Shown here piece after piece: positions 31,576 through 42,302 of a DNA stretch of 64,000 nt; the stretch's first letter is position 1, and each line of letters begins with the position of its first letter. Where the stretch lies: contig NZ_NRCN01000001.1 in the NCBI RefSeq assembly GCF_003130255.1, positions 186,001 through 250,000 of the forward strand, written 5' to 3'. Position numbers and translations under genes: made by a program. This DNA comes from Aggregatibacter kilianii (GTDB taxonomy: Bacteria > Pseudomonadota > Gammaproteobacteria > Enterobacterales > Pasteurellaceae). A model generated the notes under the pieces. That model saw only the letters and a list, made by a program, of their open reading frames with translations. It searched no databases and was not told the origin of the DNA.

Positions 31576-31957
31576 TTAATTTCCCAATAACTCTTGATTT
31601 ATTATAGCGTGTTAATACGCTCTACCCTAAAAAAGTGCGGTTAAAATTAAACATGTTCTTTAACCCACATAATTATTTAAATAGCACGCGTTTCTTAATG
31701 CGCCCCTTTACTTCTGAAAAAAAACTGTTTAACACAAACACGCATCTAGAGACGCACGCTATCAACAATGTTGTAATAAAAAATCTTATCTCTGGCGCAC
31801 TCTTCATAGAGTGCACCAGAATTAGTTTTCTCAAAATGCGGTCACAAAACCTGAAGAATTTTGAACGTTGGCTTTACCAACGGCCGCGAAGGAGCGAATA
31901 AATTACTTCCATGATTTATGAGTAAAAATGAAAACATTTTTAAAACCGACCGCACTT
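31576..31957 (-). other. Hairpin-rich gap between glgC and glgA
   Basis: No convincing gene. Contents on the minus-strand reading: a USS right after glgC (31951), the hairpin CGTTGG-CTTTA-CCAACG (31866-31882), and a 12-bp stem with one mismatch (31791-31802 with 31809-31820) followed seven bases on by six T, which could be a partial terminator. Further on come another USS (31633), the palindrome AGCGT-N6-ACGCT (31606-31621) and a perfect TATAAT just before glgA. The 88-codon plus-strand frame at 31635-31901 has no ribosome-binding site and is not called. Confidence 0.5.
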
Positions 31958-33268
31958 TTAGTCTAAATGTTCTTCCGAAAACACTTCTTCACCTTCCAAT
32001 TTTTTCAACATAGAAGGGGTAACCAAAACGACTTTACCGGTGGAACTGATACGGAAGCGTTTACTGTCTAACTCACGATCCACACCGATTTTCATACCAT
32101 CAGGAATAATACAATGGCGATCGATAATACAATGCTTCAACACGCAATTTTTACCAATCGTAACTTCCGGTAGCACCACAGAATGATCAATAACGGAGCC
32201 TTCGTTGATTTTAATACCATCGAATAACACGGAATAACTAATTGAAGCATCGGTAATCACGCAACCGCCACCAATAAGGGAGTTATCTACCGGCTTAATA
32301 TTGGAGTTTTTATAGAAGAATTTTGATGGATAGGCTTGTACCGGATTACCGCGAATCGGCCAGGTTTGGTCGTAAATATCTAATTGTGGATTTTCAGATA
32401 CTAAGTCGATATTAGATTGCCAGAAGCTATCCAATGTACCCACGTCACGCCAGTAAATATCACCTTCTGTGTTGCGTCCCATACAGGAGCGACTAAATGG
32501 ATGGGCGTATAACGTTCCCTCTTCCAAGCACTTAGGCAATACGTCTTTACCAAAGTCATGAGAAGTACAAGGCGTGTTCACTTCTTTATTTAACATGTCA
32601 TAGAGATAATCTGCAGTAAACACATAAATCCCCATAGAAGCTAACGAAGTATCAGGTCTGCCTGCCATAGCTGGAGGATCTTTTGGTTTTTCAACGAAAG
32701 CTTTGACTTTCAAATTTTCATTTACTGCCATTACACCAAATTCACTGGCTTCGGAACGTGGCACTTCAATACAACCTACGGTACATTTTGCGCCGCTTGT
32801 GACATGATCTAACAACATTTGACTGTAATCTTGTTTGTAAATGTGGTCACCAGCAAGAATTAAAATATATTTCGGTTTATAGTGATTACGAATAATCGCC
32901 ATATTTTGATACACCGCATCCGCTGTGCCACGATACCAAGTAGAATCATCAATTTGTTGACGCGCCGGCAGCATATCAATGAACTCGCCACGTTCTTGTG
33001 GTAAGAAAGACCAACCTTTTTGCAAATGACGTAACAATGAATGGGCCGCATATTGCGTCACCACACCAATGCGGTTTAAACCGGAATTGATACAGTTGGA
33101 AAGCGCAAAGTCAATGATACGACGATTCCCACCAAAATAAAGTGCCGGTTTTGCACGTTTATCAGTCAGCTCATGAAGACGTGAGCCACGGCCTCCGGCT
33201 AAAATGAGAACAAGGGTATCTTTGACAAGATCGTATTTGTTGGGTAATTGGGAAAGACTACTTTTCAT
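31958..33268 (-). CDS. glgC: Glucose-1-phosphate adenylyltransferase
   Basis: 436 residues from ATG at 33268, preceded by GGAG at a six-base spacing; a start four codons earlier lacks this. ADP-glucose pyrophosphorylase makes ADP-glucose, the committed donor for glycogen, and is usually activated by fructose-1,6-bisphosphate and inhibited by AMP. The nucleotidyltransferase motif LILAGGRGSRLHELTDKRAKPA is at the N terminus, the substrate lysine in FVEKPKDPPAM is near 194, and the left-handed beta-helix repeats (SLIGGGCVITDASI) are at the C terminus. The gap after glgX is 27 bases. Confidence 0.97.
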   Translation of the reverse strand: MKSSLSQLPNKYDLVKDTLVLILAGGRGSRLHELTDKRAKPALYFGGNRRIIDFALSNCINSGLNRIGVVTQYAAHSLLRHLQKGWSFLPQERGEFIDMLPARQQIDDSTWYRGTADAVYQNMAIIRNHYKPKYILILAGDHIYKQDYSQMLLDHVTSGAKCTVGCIEVPRSEASEFGVMAVNENLKVKAFVEKPKDPPAMAGRPDTSLASMGIYVFTADYLYDMLNKEVNTPCTSHDFGKDVLPKCLEEGTLYAHPFSRSCMGRNTEGDIYWRDVGTLDSFWQSNIDLVSENPQLDIYDQTWPIRGNPVQAYPSKFFYKNSNIKPVDNSLIGGGCVITDASISYSVLFDGIKINEGSVIDHSVVLPEVTIGKNCVLKHCIIDRHCIIPDGMKIGVDRELDSKRFRISSTGKVVLVTPSMLKKLEGEEVFSEEHLD

Positions 33269-33295
33269 AGGGAACTCCATTCTTTGTTATCATAA

Positions 33296-35305
33296 TTAAT
33301 ATTTCCGCAACACACAAAACGCCATACCGCCTATTTCAACTTGATGTTGTTGAATCGTTAAGTTTGTTGTACCTGCTACTGCCCTCCATTGACCATTCAT
33401 CATGTGTGGCAATGTAAAAGACTGTGATTCTGCTTTCGCATTAATTAAGAAAAGCCATTGCTGATCTAATACTACCTGCAGCGCTCTGCTTTCACGATTA
33501 TGCCAATCCTCGACCTGCATTGATTTTCCGTCAATATTCAGCCAAGTGACATTTTCATCCGACCACCAAACATCCTGTCGCAAACTTTGAATTTGTTTGC
33601 GTACCGCAATGAGTTGCTTGGTTAAGTCAAATAATTCCTGATTAAAATCCTGCCATTTAAGCCAAGTGATTTCATTGTCCTGACAATAGGCGTTATTGTT
33701 GCCGAATTGCGTATTACCGAATTCATCCCCAGCAAGCAACATCGGTGTACCGTTCGCTAACAACAAACTCGCCAACAATCCGCCTTGCGCTAAAACACGC
33801 TGATTTTCCACTGCACTTTGGTACTCGTCATTAAGATCTAATTGACTTCCTTCAATGCCGTGGTTGTAACTGTAATTTTCATTTCGACCGTCACGATTTT
33901 CTTCACCGTTGGCTTCGTTATGTTTATGGTTATAACTGACCAAATCACGCAAGGTAAAACCGTCATGAGCGGTAATAAAATTCAATGTTGTGTGCGGTAG
34001 GCGGGCTTCCAGTTTAAACAGGTCACCTGAGCCCGCCAAACGCTCGGCAAAGGCGCCGACTTCACCGCTTTTCCATAGCCAGAAACGAGTCATGTCATCC
34101 CGGAAACGGTCGTTCCACTCGGCAAAATAATGCGGGAAATTGCCTAGCTGATAACCATAATGTCCAATGTCCCAAGGCTCGCTAATAAATTTCACCTGTT
34201 GTAAACCGGGCTCTTGGGCAATGCCGTCAAACAGTTTGGCATGATGGTTGAAATCCGGCGATTCACGCCCTAACACCGTACCTAAATCGAAACGAAAACC
34301 ATCTACATGGCACTCTTCTACCCAATAACGCAGGCAATCTACTACCCATTTTCGAGTGACATCATTGGATAGATTTAGCATATTGCCGCAGCCCGTCCAA
34401 TTAATGTATTCCCCTTGTTCGTTTTGCCAATAGTACGTCCGGTCATCAATTCCGCGTTGACTAAAAGTCGGGAAGGTTTTTTCTGATTCTGCCGTATGGT
34501 TAAATACAACATCTAAAATTACTTCAATGCCGGCTTCATGCAAGGCTTTCACCATACTTTTAAATTCATGTAACGGATTCTCGCTATTCGCTTGTGAGCA
34601 ATATTTCGGCTCCACGGCAAACATCGCCAACGGGTTATATCCCCAATAATCTTGCAAGCCTTTTTCTTGCAAGTGCGGTTCATTTACGTAGTAATTTATC
34701 GGCAATAATTCCACCGCAGTAATGCCTAGCTCTTTTAAATACGCCAAACTGTGGGGATGCGCCAAACCGGCATAAGTACCGCGTAAGGTTTCCGGCAAGG
34801 CGGTTTGTAATTGGCTAAAGCCTTTTACATGCATTTCATACACTATGGTTTGAGACCAAGGCGTATTCGGGGCTTTATCATTTTTCCAATCAAATTCAGT
34901 GTTAATAATCAGCCCTTTCGGTGCAACCTCAGCATTGTCGCGCGGATCATTTAACTGAAAAATCGACCGCACTTCTGCTGAACTTAAATCCGGTTTTCCC
35001 ACTACCGCCTTGGCATAAGGATCAAGCATAAGCTTGTTTGGATTAGCCAAAGTGCGGTCATTTTCAGCAGAGATTCTAAAGGCGTATTGCACACCGAATG
35101 TCACGCCTTCAAGTGCCAAGTGCCAGACATTGTCTGTCTTCACCATGGCAAAATGCTGTTCTTTTTTGCCTTCTGCAAAGAGACATAACTCCACTGCATC
35201 CGCCACAGAGGAATAAAGTGCGAAATTAGTGATAGTTTCACCTTGTTCGATAAATTGGGAATAACCTAATGGTGTTGGTGTACCGTTATTATGAATTCTA
35301 AACAT
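33296..35305 (-). CDS. glgX: Glycogen debranching enzyme
   Basis: 669 residues of family GH13 (isoamylase type). It hydrolyses alpha-1,6 branches of phosphorylase-limited glycogen. An N-terminal CBM48-like domain (GYSQFIEQGETITNFALYSS) is followed by the (beta/alpha)8 barrel with conserved regions VILDVVFNHT near 255, GFRFDLGTVLGR (nucleophile Asp) near 330, FISEPWDIG (acid/base Glu) near 367 and FITAHDGFTLRD near 438. Start at 35305. It follows glgB after 134 bases that contain a strong palindrome. Two USS copies near 34967 and 35049 lie inside. Confidence 0.96.
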   Translation of the reverse strand: MFRIHNNGTPTPLGYSQFIEQGETITNFALYSSVADAVELCLFAEGKKEQHFAMVKTDNVWHLALEGVTFGVQYAFRISAENDRTLANPNKLMLDPYAKAVVGKPDLSSAEVRSIFQLNDPRDNAEVAPKGLIINTEFDWKNDKAPNTPWSQTIVYEMHVKGFSQLQTALPETLRGTYAGLAHPHSLAYLKELGITAVELLPINYYVNEPHLQEKGLQDYWGYNPLAMFAVEPKYCSQANSENPLHEFKSMVKALHEAGIEVILDVVFNHTAESEKTFPTFSQRGIDDRTYYWQNEQGEYINWTGCGNMLNLSNDVTRKWVVDCLRYWVEECHVDGFRFDLGTVLGRESPDFNHHAKLFDGIAQEPGLQQVKFISEPWDIGHYGYQLGNFPHYFAEWNDRFRDDMTRFWLWKSGEVGAFAERLAGSGDLFKLEARLPHTTLNFITAHDGFTLRDLVSYNHKHNEANGEENRDGRNENYSYNHGIEGSQLDLNDEYQSAVENQRVLAQGGLLASLLLANGTPMLLAGDEFGNTQFGNNNAYCQDNEITWLKWQDFNQELFDLTKQLIAVRKQIQSLRQDVWWSDENVTWLNIDGKSMQVEDWHNRESRALQVVLDQQWLFLINAKAESQSFTLPHMMNGQWRAVAGTTNLTIQQHQVEIGGMAFCVLRKY

Positions 35306-35387
35306 ATCTCTTTCACTGTTGCCTAGGGTACAAGTTACCTTAGGTTAATCATAATCCAACCTCTTGGGGTTGTTGTATTGCGCTCTA

Positions 35388-35427
35388 ATTGAAAACGTTT
35401 CTTAACCGTGGGTATCAATACCCACGG
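35388..35427 (-). other. Perfect hairpin and AAACGTTT word between glgB and glgX
   Basis: CCGTGGGTAT (35406-35415) and ATACCCACGG (35418-35427) form a 10-bp stem just after the glgB stop, without a T-run on the minus strand. Next to it is GAAAACGTTTC, centred on the palindrome AAACGTTT, resembling the core of LacI/PurR-type operators. Roles are not established. Confidence 0.4.
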
Positions 35428-35439
35428 ATTAGGCATTTA

Positions 35440-37632
35440 CTACTCATCTTTTAACTTCAAATAAACCGTTGCCAATGGCGGAATCGTTACCGAAATAGAG
35501 TTTTCTCGGTTGTGACTTGGAATCGCCTCGCTTTCCACCTCGCCCCAGTTTCCGACATTAGAACCTTCATAGAAAGCGGAGTCGGTATTTAAAATTTCAT
35601 GATATTTACCGGCGACATTAACACCAATGCGATAATCATGGCGTGGCACCGGAGTGAAGTTACTGATGACAATCACCCGCTCACCCGAACGACTTTGACG
35701 TTCAAAGGCAAACACGGAATTTTGCGCATCATCCACCACTAACCAATCAAAGCCTTGTGGATCCGAATCCAACTCAAAGAGCGGTGCGTTTTCGCGGTAA
35801 ATTTTATTCAAATCTTTCACTAATTGTTGTACGCCGATGTGCCATCTGCCACCAATACCTTCATCCAATAGGAACCAATCCAAGCTTTCTTGATAATTCC
35901 ATTCGCGACCTTGGGCAAATTCGTTACCCATAAATAACAATTTCTTGCCCGGATAACCCCACATATAGCCATAATACGCACGCAAGTTAGCGAATTTTTG
36001 CCATGCATCACCCGGCATTTTGCCGAGTAAAGAACATTTTCCATGCACCACTTCATCGTGAGAAAGCGGCAACACGAAATTCTCGCTATATTGATAAATC
36101 ATGCCGAATGTCATTTGGTTGTGGTGATACTGGCGATAAACCGGGTCTTTTTGCATATAGGAAAGCGTGTCGTTCATCCAACCCATATTCCACTTAAAAT
36201 TAAAGCCTAAACCGCCGTTTTCCGATGGATGGGTGACGCCACCGAAGGAAGTAGATTCTTCTGCAATAGAAATAGCTCCCAGCATTTCGCTGTGGATTTT
36301 CCAGTTAGTGTGTTTTAAGAATTCAATGGCTTCCAAGTTTTCCCGTCCACCGTATTTATTCGGGATCCACTCTCCTTCGGCACGACTGTAATCACGATAA
36401 ATCATCGAAGCCACCGCATCCACCCGAATGCCGTCAATGCCAAAACGTTCAATCCAGTACAAAGCGTTACTGGAGAGGAAGTTTTTCACTTCGTTTCGAC
36501 CGTAGTTGTAAATGAGCGTGTTCCAATCTTGATGGAACCCTTCACGCGGATCAGCGTGTTCATACAACGCGGTTCCGTCAAAGGCGGCTAAACCATGAGT
36601 ATCGCTTGGGAAATGTCCCGGCACCCAGTCCAAAATCACATTAATCCCGGCCTCATGGGCGCGCTCAACCAAACGTCTAAAACCGTCCGGAGTGCCAAAA
36701 CGGCTGGTCGGCGAATATAAGCCGAGCGGTTGGTACCCCCAAGAGCCATCAAACGGGAATTCGGAAAGCGGTAAAAATTCAATATGGGTAAAGCCCATTT
36801 CTTGTACATAAGGAATGAGTTCATCACCAATTTGGTCGTAATCCAACCAGAAGTTATTTTCGAGATTACGACGCCAAGAGCCTAAATGCACTTCATAAAT
36901 AGAAATCGGTTGATCCCATTGATTGGCTTTGCGACGGGCTTCCGTCATTGGGACTACATCCGGTAACGCACTAATTTGTGACGCTGTATCGGGACGTAAC
37001 TGTGAACAAAAGGCATAAGGGTCGGCTTTTAAGCGCAAATTGCCATGGCAATCGATTAATTCAAATTTATAAAGTTGTCCTAATGACACTTTCGGTAAAA
37101 ACAACTCCCACACACCACTGGATGGATGTAATCGCATCGGGTGACGACGGCCATCCCAATAGTTGAAATCACCGACCACAGAAACCCGTTTGGCATTCGG
37201 CGCCCATAAACGGAAATTTACTCCCGACACACCGTCACATTCAATAAAATGAGCGCCTAGCACTTCATACGGACGCAAGAATGAACCTTCCGATAAAAGC
37301 CACTGATCCAAGTCATTAATCATCGGGTGATAACGATACGGGTCTTCGATAATCTGTGACTCTTTGCCCCAATACACCTGTAATTGGTAAACAAAGAAAT
37401 CTCGTGTTTTCGGCGCCACACCGGCGAAAAATCCCCGTTCATCCAAGCGTGTCAATTCAAAGAGTGTCGTTTGGTTTTCTTTTTCAATTACAAACACACG
37501 ATTGGCATCGGGCAACAACGCTCGAATTTCAATGCCGTTGTCGGTTTCGTGCATTCCTAACACGGCAAAGGGATCGGAATGTGTTCCATCAAAAAATTGA
37601 TTGATAACGGATTGCGCTACTAATTGGGTCAT
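35440..37632 (-). CDS. glgB: 1,4-alpha-glucan branching enzyme
   Basis: 730 residues, GH13. It cuts alpha-1,4 chains and re-attaches them as alpha-1,6 branches of glycogen. Two N-terminal beta domains (second near 130-220, with [21 protein letters not shown]) precede the catalytic barrel: [11 protein letters not shown] near 338, [15 protein letters not shown] (nucleophile Asp) near 402, ISIAEEST (acid/base Glu) near 458 and [11 protein letters not shown] near 523. Start at 37632; 12 bases after malQ, so co-transcribed. The two-N-domain form matches E. coli GlgB. Confidence 0.97.
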   Translation of the reverse strand: MTQLVAQSVINQFFDGTHSDPFAVLGMHETDNGIEIRALLPDANRVFVIEKENQTTLFELTRLDERGFFAGVAPKTRDFFVYQLQVYWGKESQIIEDPYRYHPMINDLDQWLLSEGSFLRPYEVLGAHFIECDGVSGVNFRLWAPNAKRVSVVGDFNYWDGRRHPMRLHPSSGVWELFLPKVSLGQLYKFELIDCHGNLRLKADPYAFCSQLRPDTASQISALPDVVPMTEARRKANQWDQPISIYEVHLGSWRRNLENNFWLDYDQIGDELIPYVQEMGFTHIEFLPLSEFPFDGSWGYQPLGLYSPTSRFGTPDGFRRLVERAHEAGINVILDWVPGHFPSDTHGLAAFDGTALYEHADPREGFHQDWNTLIYNYGRNEVKNFLSSNALYWIERFGIDGIRVDAVASMIYRDYSRAEGEWIPNKYGGRENLEAIEFLKHTNWKIHSEMLGAISIAEESTSFGGVTHPSENGGLGFNFKWNMGWMNDTLSYMQKDPVYRQYHHNQMTFGMIYQYSENFVLPLSHDEVVHGKCSLLGKMPGDAWQKFANLRAYYGYMWGYPGKKLLFMGNEFAQGREWNYQESLDWFLLDEGIGGRWHIGVQQLVKDLNKIYRENAPLFELDSDPQGFDWLVVDDAQNSVFAFERQSRSGERVIVISNFTPVPRHDYRIGVNVAGKYHEILNTDSAFYEGSNVGNWGEVESEAIPSHNRENSISVTIPPLATVYLKLKDE

Positions 37633-37644
37633 AATAAATCCTCG

Positions 37645-39744
37645 CTAAGCTTTGCGGGCTTGATTAATGAAAGAAAGAAATGACGTCATGTGCGGATCAT
37701 CAAAAATCAGTTCTAATGATTGACTTAATTTCTTACGCCAGTTCGGATATTCCGTCGAAGTTCCCGGTAAGTTAAAAGAGATCTCTTGGCTTAATAAGTT
37801 TTCTAATTGCACGCCTACCAATTGGCTTTGACTTTCCGCCAAATAGCGGTGAATTTGACGATTCAAATTGTCGTGCATTGCCATACTTAAAGCATCGCCC
37901 CAATAATCAGGCAATAAATAATTATCGCGGTGTAAACTATCTAACAGGGCTTGTTTATCAATCACCCGTTGCTCATATTTTTGTGTTAACACCTCTCCCT
38001 GTAAAATCCCCAACTGACCAAATAATTCTAAATCACGGCAATGCCAGAAACTTTGTAGTGACGGCACATCGTGCGTACCAATAGTGGCAAAGGCATGTTG
38101 CGGATAATCCTGTTTGAGCGGATACATTTTGTTGCGTTGTGCGAAATACAACACGAAATAAGAGAAAATACGAAACTCGTTTAATTTCCACCGCACTTCA
38201 TCGGGCACGGTGCCTAAATCTTCACCGATAATCAAACATTGATTACGTTGGCTTTCAATGGCAAGAATAGCCATTAATTCGTTAAACGGATAATGCACAT
38301 ACACACCATCGGCGGCGGTTTTGCCTTCCGGAATTAACCATAAACGAAATAGCCCCATCACATGATCAATACGCAACACACCAAAACTTTGCATATTGGC
38401 ACGTAGCATATCAATAAACGGTTGGAATCCTCGAGCTTTGAGAACGCTTGGATTATAAGGCGGTAAATTCCAATTCTGTCCTACCGGACCAAGCGGATCA
38501 GGCGGCGCCCCCACTGAAGCATTAACGCAATATAATTCCGGATCCGACCATACATCTGCACTGCCACGGGAACTGTTAACCGCTAAATCACCATAAATCC
38601 CCAGTTGCATTCCTACCTGATGACAACGCTCTTGCAATTCGGCCAATTGTTCTGTAGTGAGCCATTGTAGCCATGCAAAAAATTCCACTTGTTCGGCATG
38701 TTCTTTTAATAACGCTTTGCGTTTACTGTCGCTTAACACTTGCCATTCTTTGCGCCAACCTAACCAACCGATGGTATTTTCTTCCGCTTCTTGGTGTTGA
38801 TGTTCAATACGATCTAACACATTAAACAACCCTTGCCATAACAACACCGCTCCTTGTGCTTTCACGAACGCATTAAATTCATCACGGCGGGCAATAATTT
38901 GAGCGGATTTACTGCGCTTTAAGAAAGCAAACAAGCCCTCAAGTGCGGTCAGTTTTAGCTCTGTTATTTGCGTATAATCCACACTCGCCTGTTCGCGTAA
39001 AGAAGCGATTTTTTTCTGAATTTCATCAGTATTAAACCAATTTTGCACACGTCGGCAGAGTTTAAATTCAGGCAATGCAGGAATATCTAAATAAATAAAA
39101 TTCAACCAACGACGGGAGGAAGAACTATACGGACTCGCCCAATTCGGCACGGCTGGATATAGCATGTGCAACGGATTAATGCCGATAAAATCCGCCCCCT
39201 GTTTTGCGCCCTGCTCGATTAAATAAGCCAAATCGCCAAAATCACCAATACCCCAATTCGTTTTAGAGCGTAAGCTATATAATTGAACATTAATGCCCCA
39301 AGCTTTTTTATTTTTTAGCACGTCCGGTTGGTATGCCGTGCGCGGCGTAACCAAAAGACGAACGGTGAATTGTTGTTCTGCGGAGGCAAGAAGGAGTTGA
39401 TAATAGCCAAACGGCAACGAAGGTAATGTAAGAGATTGGGGAGAAGAAAACGTCTGTTCAAAGCATTTTTTGCCTTGCTCATCAAGAATCGAACAATGTA
39501 ATGACGAGGCATCAGTGAGGGACAAGCGGGTTAAATCATAGTGTATCGGTTCATTTTCGAAGGCCGCAAACACATCATGAAAAGCACCTTTATTTATGTG
39601 TCGATTGTTTGGTGGCTGCAACAGCTCGGTAAAGTAACGCACCGTTTCCGGCGGTGCATAAATTAAATGTCCGTCAATATCGTAATGGGAAAGGGAGATG
39701 CCGACTTTTTCGGCTGATTGTTTTAAAGAGTCAAAAACTTGCAT
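37645..39744 (-). CDS. malQ: 4-alpha-glucanotransferase (amylomaltase)
   Basis: 699 residues, GH77. It disproportionates maltodextrins, releasing glucose and lengthening chains for phosphorylase. An N-terminal extension of about 130 residues, typical of MalQ, precedes the barrel: YSLRSKTNWGIGDFGDL near 155, GDLAVNSSRGSADVWSD near 400, LRIDHVMGLFRLW (nucleophile Asp) near 455, IIGEDLGTVPDEV (Glu) near 503 and ATIGTHDVPSL near 555. First gene of the malQ-glgBXCAP run, as in Haemophilus. USS copies lie near 38190 and 38941. Confidence 0.96.
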   Translation of the reverse strand: MQVFDSLKQSAEKVGISLSHYDIDGHLIYAPPETVRYFTELLQPPNNRHINKGAFHDVFAAFENEPIHYDLTRLSLTDASSLHCSILDEQGKKCFEQTFSSPQSLTLPSLPFGYYQLLLASAEQQFTVRLLVTPRTAYQPDVLKNKKAWGINVQLYSLRSKTNWGIGDFGDLAYLIEQGAKQGADFIGINPLHMLYPAVPNWASPYSSSSRRWLNFIYLDIPALPEFKLCRRVQNWFNTDEIQKKIASLREQASVDYTQITELKLTALEGLFAFLKRSKSAQIIARRDEFNAFVKAQGAVLLWQGLFNVLDRIEHQHQEAEENTIGWLGWRKEWQVLSDSKRKALLKEHAEQVEFFAWLQWLTTEQLAELQERCHQVGMQLGIYGDLAVNSSRGSADVWSDPELYCVNASVGAPPDPLGPVGQNWNLPPYNPSVLKARGFQPFIDMLRANMQSFGVLRIDHVMGLFRLWLIPEGKTAADGVYVHYPFNELMAILAIESQRNQCLIIGEDLGTVPDEVRWKLNEFRIFSYFVLYFAQRNKMYPLKQDYPQHAFATIGTHDVPSLQSFWHCRDLELFGQLGILQGEVLTQKYEQRVIDKQALLDSLHRDNYLLPDYWGDALSMAMHDNLNRQIHRYLAESQSQLVGVQLENLLSQEISFNLPGTSTEYPNWRKKLSQSLELIFDDPHMTSFLSFINQARKA

Positions 39745-39835
39745 ACAAACCTACAACAAAATACAGCGATAAAAAACTAACGATTTATGAGTATTTTAGA
39801 GAAGGTTGAAAGAATTACAATGTTTTTAATGTAAA

Positions 39836-40279
39836 TTAGTGATCTCCGTCAAGAATAAAATCAAACCAATCAATTACATCACGTTCATGAATACCGTGCT
39901 GAATCAAAATATTGGCTTTTCTCACGCTATCAGGATCACCACTGATTAATGGATGCCACTGGGGCAAAGGTTTTCCCTCGTAAAGCAGGCGGTAGGCACA
40001 GGTGGAAGGCAACCATTCAAAATCCGGTAAGTTATCTTTGGTCAGCTTGGTACAATCTTCTTCCAGCTTAAAACGTTCACAATAATTACCGCACTTTCCG
40101 GTTTCCAAATCTAACAGATTGCAGGCAATGCGTGTGTAATACAAGCGTTCATGTTTACCATAACCGTCAATGTATTTACGATAACAACATTTTCCACAGC
40201 CATCACATAACGCTTCCCATTCGTCGTCATTCATGTCGAGCAGGTGTTTGTGTTGCCAGAAATTAGGGGCCAATTGCAT
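39836..40279 (-). CDS. ycgN: YcgN/UPF0260-family cysteine-cluster protein
   Basis: 147 residues from ATG at 40279; the frame extends upstream to 40333 but that would start inside the USS hairpin and homologues begin with this MQLAPNFWQ-like region. A cysteine-rich core (CDGCGKCCYRKYIDG, then CNLLDLETGKCGNYCERF and EDC) is typical of the CxxCxxCC cluster fold thought to bind metal or an iron-sulfur cluster. Biochemical role unknown. It follows glnS after 70 bases containing a USS pair, and precedes malQ by 91. Confidence 0.88.
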   Translation of the reverse strand: MQLAPNFWQHKHLLDMNDDEWEALCDGCGKCCYRKYIDGYGKHERLYYTRIACNLLDLETGKCGNYCERFKLEEDCTKLTKDNLPDFEWLPSTCAYRLLYEGKPLPQWHPLISGDPDSVRKANILIQHGIHERDVIDWFDFILDGDH

Positions 40280-40294
40280 AGTAAAAAATGAAAT

Positions 40295-40336
40295 AAAAGT
40301 GCGGTCGAAATTCATCACGAAAAACGACCGCACCTT
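40295..40336 (-). terminator. USS-pair hairpin after glnS
   Basis: Inverted uptake signals (AAAGTGCGGTCG at 40296-40307 with CGACCGCACCTT at 40325-40336, one copy with a changed base) lie between the glnS stop and the ycgN start, positioned as the glnS terminator. Confidence 0.6.
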
Positions 40337-40349
40337 ATGCGCTATCGGC

Positions 40350-42029
40350 TTAGAAGCCTTCTTTTAGGCTTACCGTTAAGTTAAATACCAAATGTTCTGC
40401 ACGACTGTCTTTATTGTCAGCACAGAAATAACCTTCGCGTTCAAATTGGTAACCTTTTTCAGCTTCCGCGTTATCTAGGCTTTGTTCTACAAAACCGTGT
40501 TTCACGACCAATGAAGTTGGATTTAACACGCTTTCGATTTCTTCTGCAGCGCCCGGGTTTGGCACAGTGAAAAGACGTTCATATAAACGGAATTCAGCCG
40601 GGTGATTATTAACCGCAGAAACCCAGTGGATAACGCCTTTTACTTTACGACCGTCCGCCGGATTTTTACCTAAGGTTTCTGGATCATAAGTACAGAAAAT
40701 CGTGGTAATTTCACCGTTGGCATCTTTTTCCACGCGTTCCGCTTTAATTACATAAGCGTTACGTAAACGCACTTCTTTGCCTAATACTAAGCGTTTATAT
40801 TGTTTGTTCGCTTCTTCACGGAAGTCAGCGCGATCAATGTAAAGCTCTTTCGTAAACGGTAATTGACGCTCACCTAATTCAGGGCGATTTGGATGATTTG
40901 GTGCCGTTAAAGTTTCTTCACCTTCAAAGTTTTCAATCACAACACGAACAGGATCAATCACCGCCATTGCACGCGGTGCATTTTCGTTTAAATCTTCACG
41001 AATACATGCTTCAAGTGCTGAATACTCTACAACGTTATCTTGTTTAGTTACACCAATACGGCGACAAAACTCACGTAATGAAGCAGGGGTATAACCACGA
41101 CGACGTAAACCGGAAATGGTTGGCATACGCGGATCGTCCCAACCATCCACAATACCTTCATTCACTAATTTCAATAACTTACGTTTAGAGGTTAATGTGC
41201 CCTCTAAATTTAAACGGGAGAATTCATATTGGTGCGGCAACGGACGCTCAATACTGATGTTTTCCAACACCCAATCATATAAACGACGGTTGTCTTGGAA
41301 TTCTAATGTGCATATTGAGTGTGTAATGCGTTCGATGGCATCGGAAATACAATGCGTAAAATCGTACATCGGGTAAATGCACCATTTGTCGCCTGTTTGG
41401 TGATGGCTGGCAAATTTAATGCGGTAAATCACAGGATCGCGCATCACCATAAACGGCGATGTCATATCGATTTTCGCACGCAGACTAAGCGTGCCTTCCG
41501 CAAACTCACCGTTTTTCATTCTCTCGAATAACGCTAGGTTTTCTTCTACGCTACGATCACGATATGGGCTGTTTTTACCCGGCTCGGTTAACGTGCCACG
41601 ATATTCACGCATTTCGTCCGGTGAAAGCTCATCCACATATGCTAAACCTTTTTCGATTAACTCAATGGCATAGCCATAAAGCGCATCGAAATAATCGGAA
41701 GCGTAACGCGGTTCACCTTCCCATTTGAAACCCAACCATTCCACATCGGCTTTGATGGAATCCACATATTCCACATCTTCTTTCACCGGGTTGGTATCGT
41801 CAAAACGTAGGTTACATAACCCGTTATATTCTTTTGCCAAGCCGAAGTTTAAGCAAATAGATTTGGCGTGACCGATATGCAAATAGCCATTCGGCTCAGG
41901 CGGAAAACGGGTGTGAACGCTTTTGTGTTTACCGGAAGCTAAATCTTCATCAATAATTTGGGTAATGAAGTTGTGCGTACGGGCACTTTCCGGATTCTTA
42001 TTCTCTAAATTTGTTTCTGGATTAGTCAT
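40350..42029 (-). CDS. glnS: Glutaminyl-tRNA synthetase
   Basis: 559 residues, class I aminoacyl-tRNA synthetase that charges tRNA-Gln. The signature sequences are intact: HIGH-type [16 protein letters not shown] near residue 42 and KMSKS-type [11 protein letters not shown] near 275. The anticodon-binding beta-barrels are at the C terminus (from about 345, e.g. [13 protein letters not shown]). Start ATG at 42029. Divergent from macA across 273 bases. Monocistronic with a USS hairpin behind. Confidence 0.97.
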   Translation of the reverse strand: MTNPETNLENKNPESARTHNFITQIIDEDLASGKHKSVHTRFPPEPNGYLHIGHAKSICLNFGLAKEYNGLCNLRFDDTNPVKEDVEYVDSIKADVEWLGFKWEGEPRYASDYFDALYGYAIELIEKGLAYVDELSPDEMREYRGTLTEPGKNSPYRDRSVEENLALFERMKNGEFAEGTLSLRAKIDMTSPFMVMRDPVIYRIKFASHHQTGDKWCIYPMYDFTHCISDAIERITHSICTLEFQDNRRLYDWVLENISIERPLPHQYEFSRLNLEGTLTSKRKLLKLVNEGIVDGWDDPRMPTISGLRRRGYTPASLREFCRRIGVTKQDNVVEYSALEACIREDLNENAPRAMAVIDPVRVVIENFEGEETLTAPNHPNRPELGERQLPFTKELYIDRADFREEANKQYKRLVLGKEVRLRNAYVIKAERVEKDANGEITTIFCTYDPETLGKNPADGRKVKGVIHWVSAVNNHPAEFRLYERLFTVPNPGAAEEIESVLNPTSLVVKHGFVEQSLDNAEAEKGYQFEREGYFCADNKDSRAEHLVFNLTVSLKEGF

Positions 42030-42218
42030 AATTTTCTCAATAAAGATACATAAAACAATAACCCCACTATTCTACACATTTTTCATTGAAAGCTAAAATT
42101 TATCTAAAAGAACACCTATGTTATTTGCCATGAAAAAACGAATTGCGCTGAAAATCCCTGTCTCACTTTTGAGATTTTTCGTGCAAAAAATTCCTTTTCC
42201 CATTAAAATACGCAACTA

Positions 42219-42232
42219 AATGAACGTTCATT
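42219..42232. promoter_or_regulatory. TetR-type operator candidate upstream of macA
   Basis: AATGAACGTTCATT is a perfect 14-base palindrome about 70 bases before the macA ATG, followed by a further CATT. TGAACGTTCA palindromes of this kind are typical targets of TetR/AcrR-family repressors of efflux operons. No such regulator gene is in the window. Confidence 0.5.
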
Positions 42233-42302
42233 CATTAAATTAAGTATTTGTTAATCCTTTTTCTTTATGTTTGTACTGTTTTATTAGCCTTTTGAGAAAA
42301 AT

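Noticed and set aside
31635..31901. 88-codon plus-strand frame between glgA and glgC
   Set aside because: It runs through the hairpins of the gap, lacks a ribosome-binding site and has no recognisable protein motif.
42118..42219. 33-codon basic peptide upstream of macA
   Set aside because: A possible start exists but there is no clear ribosome-binding site, and its end overlaps the palindromic operator.
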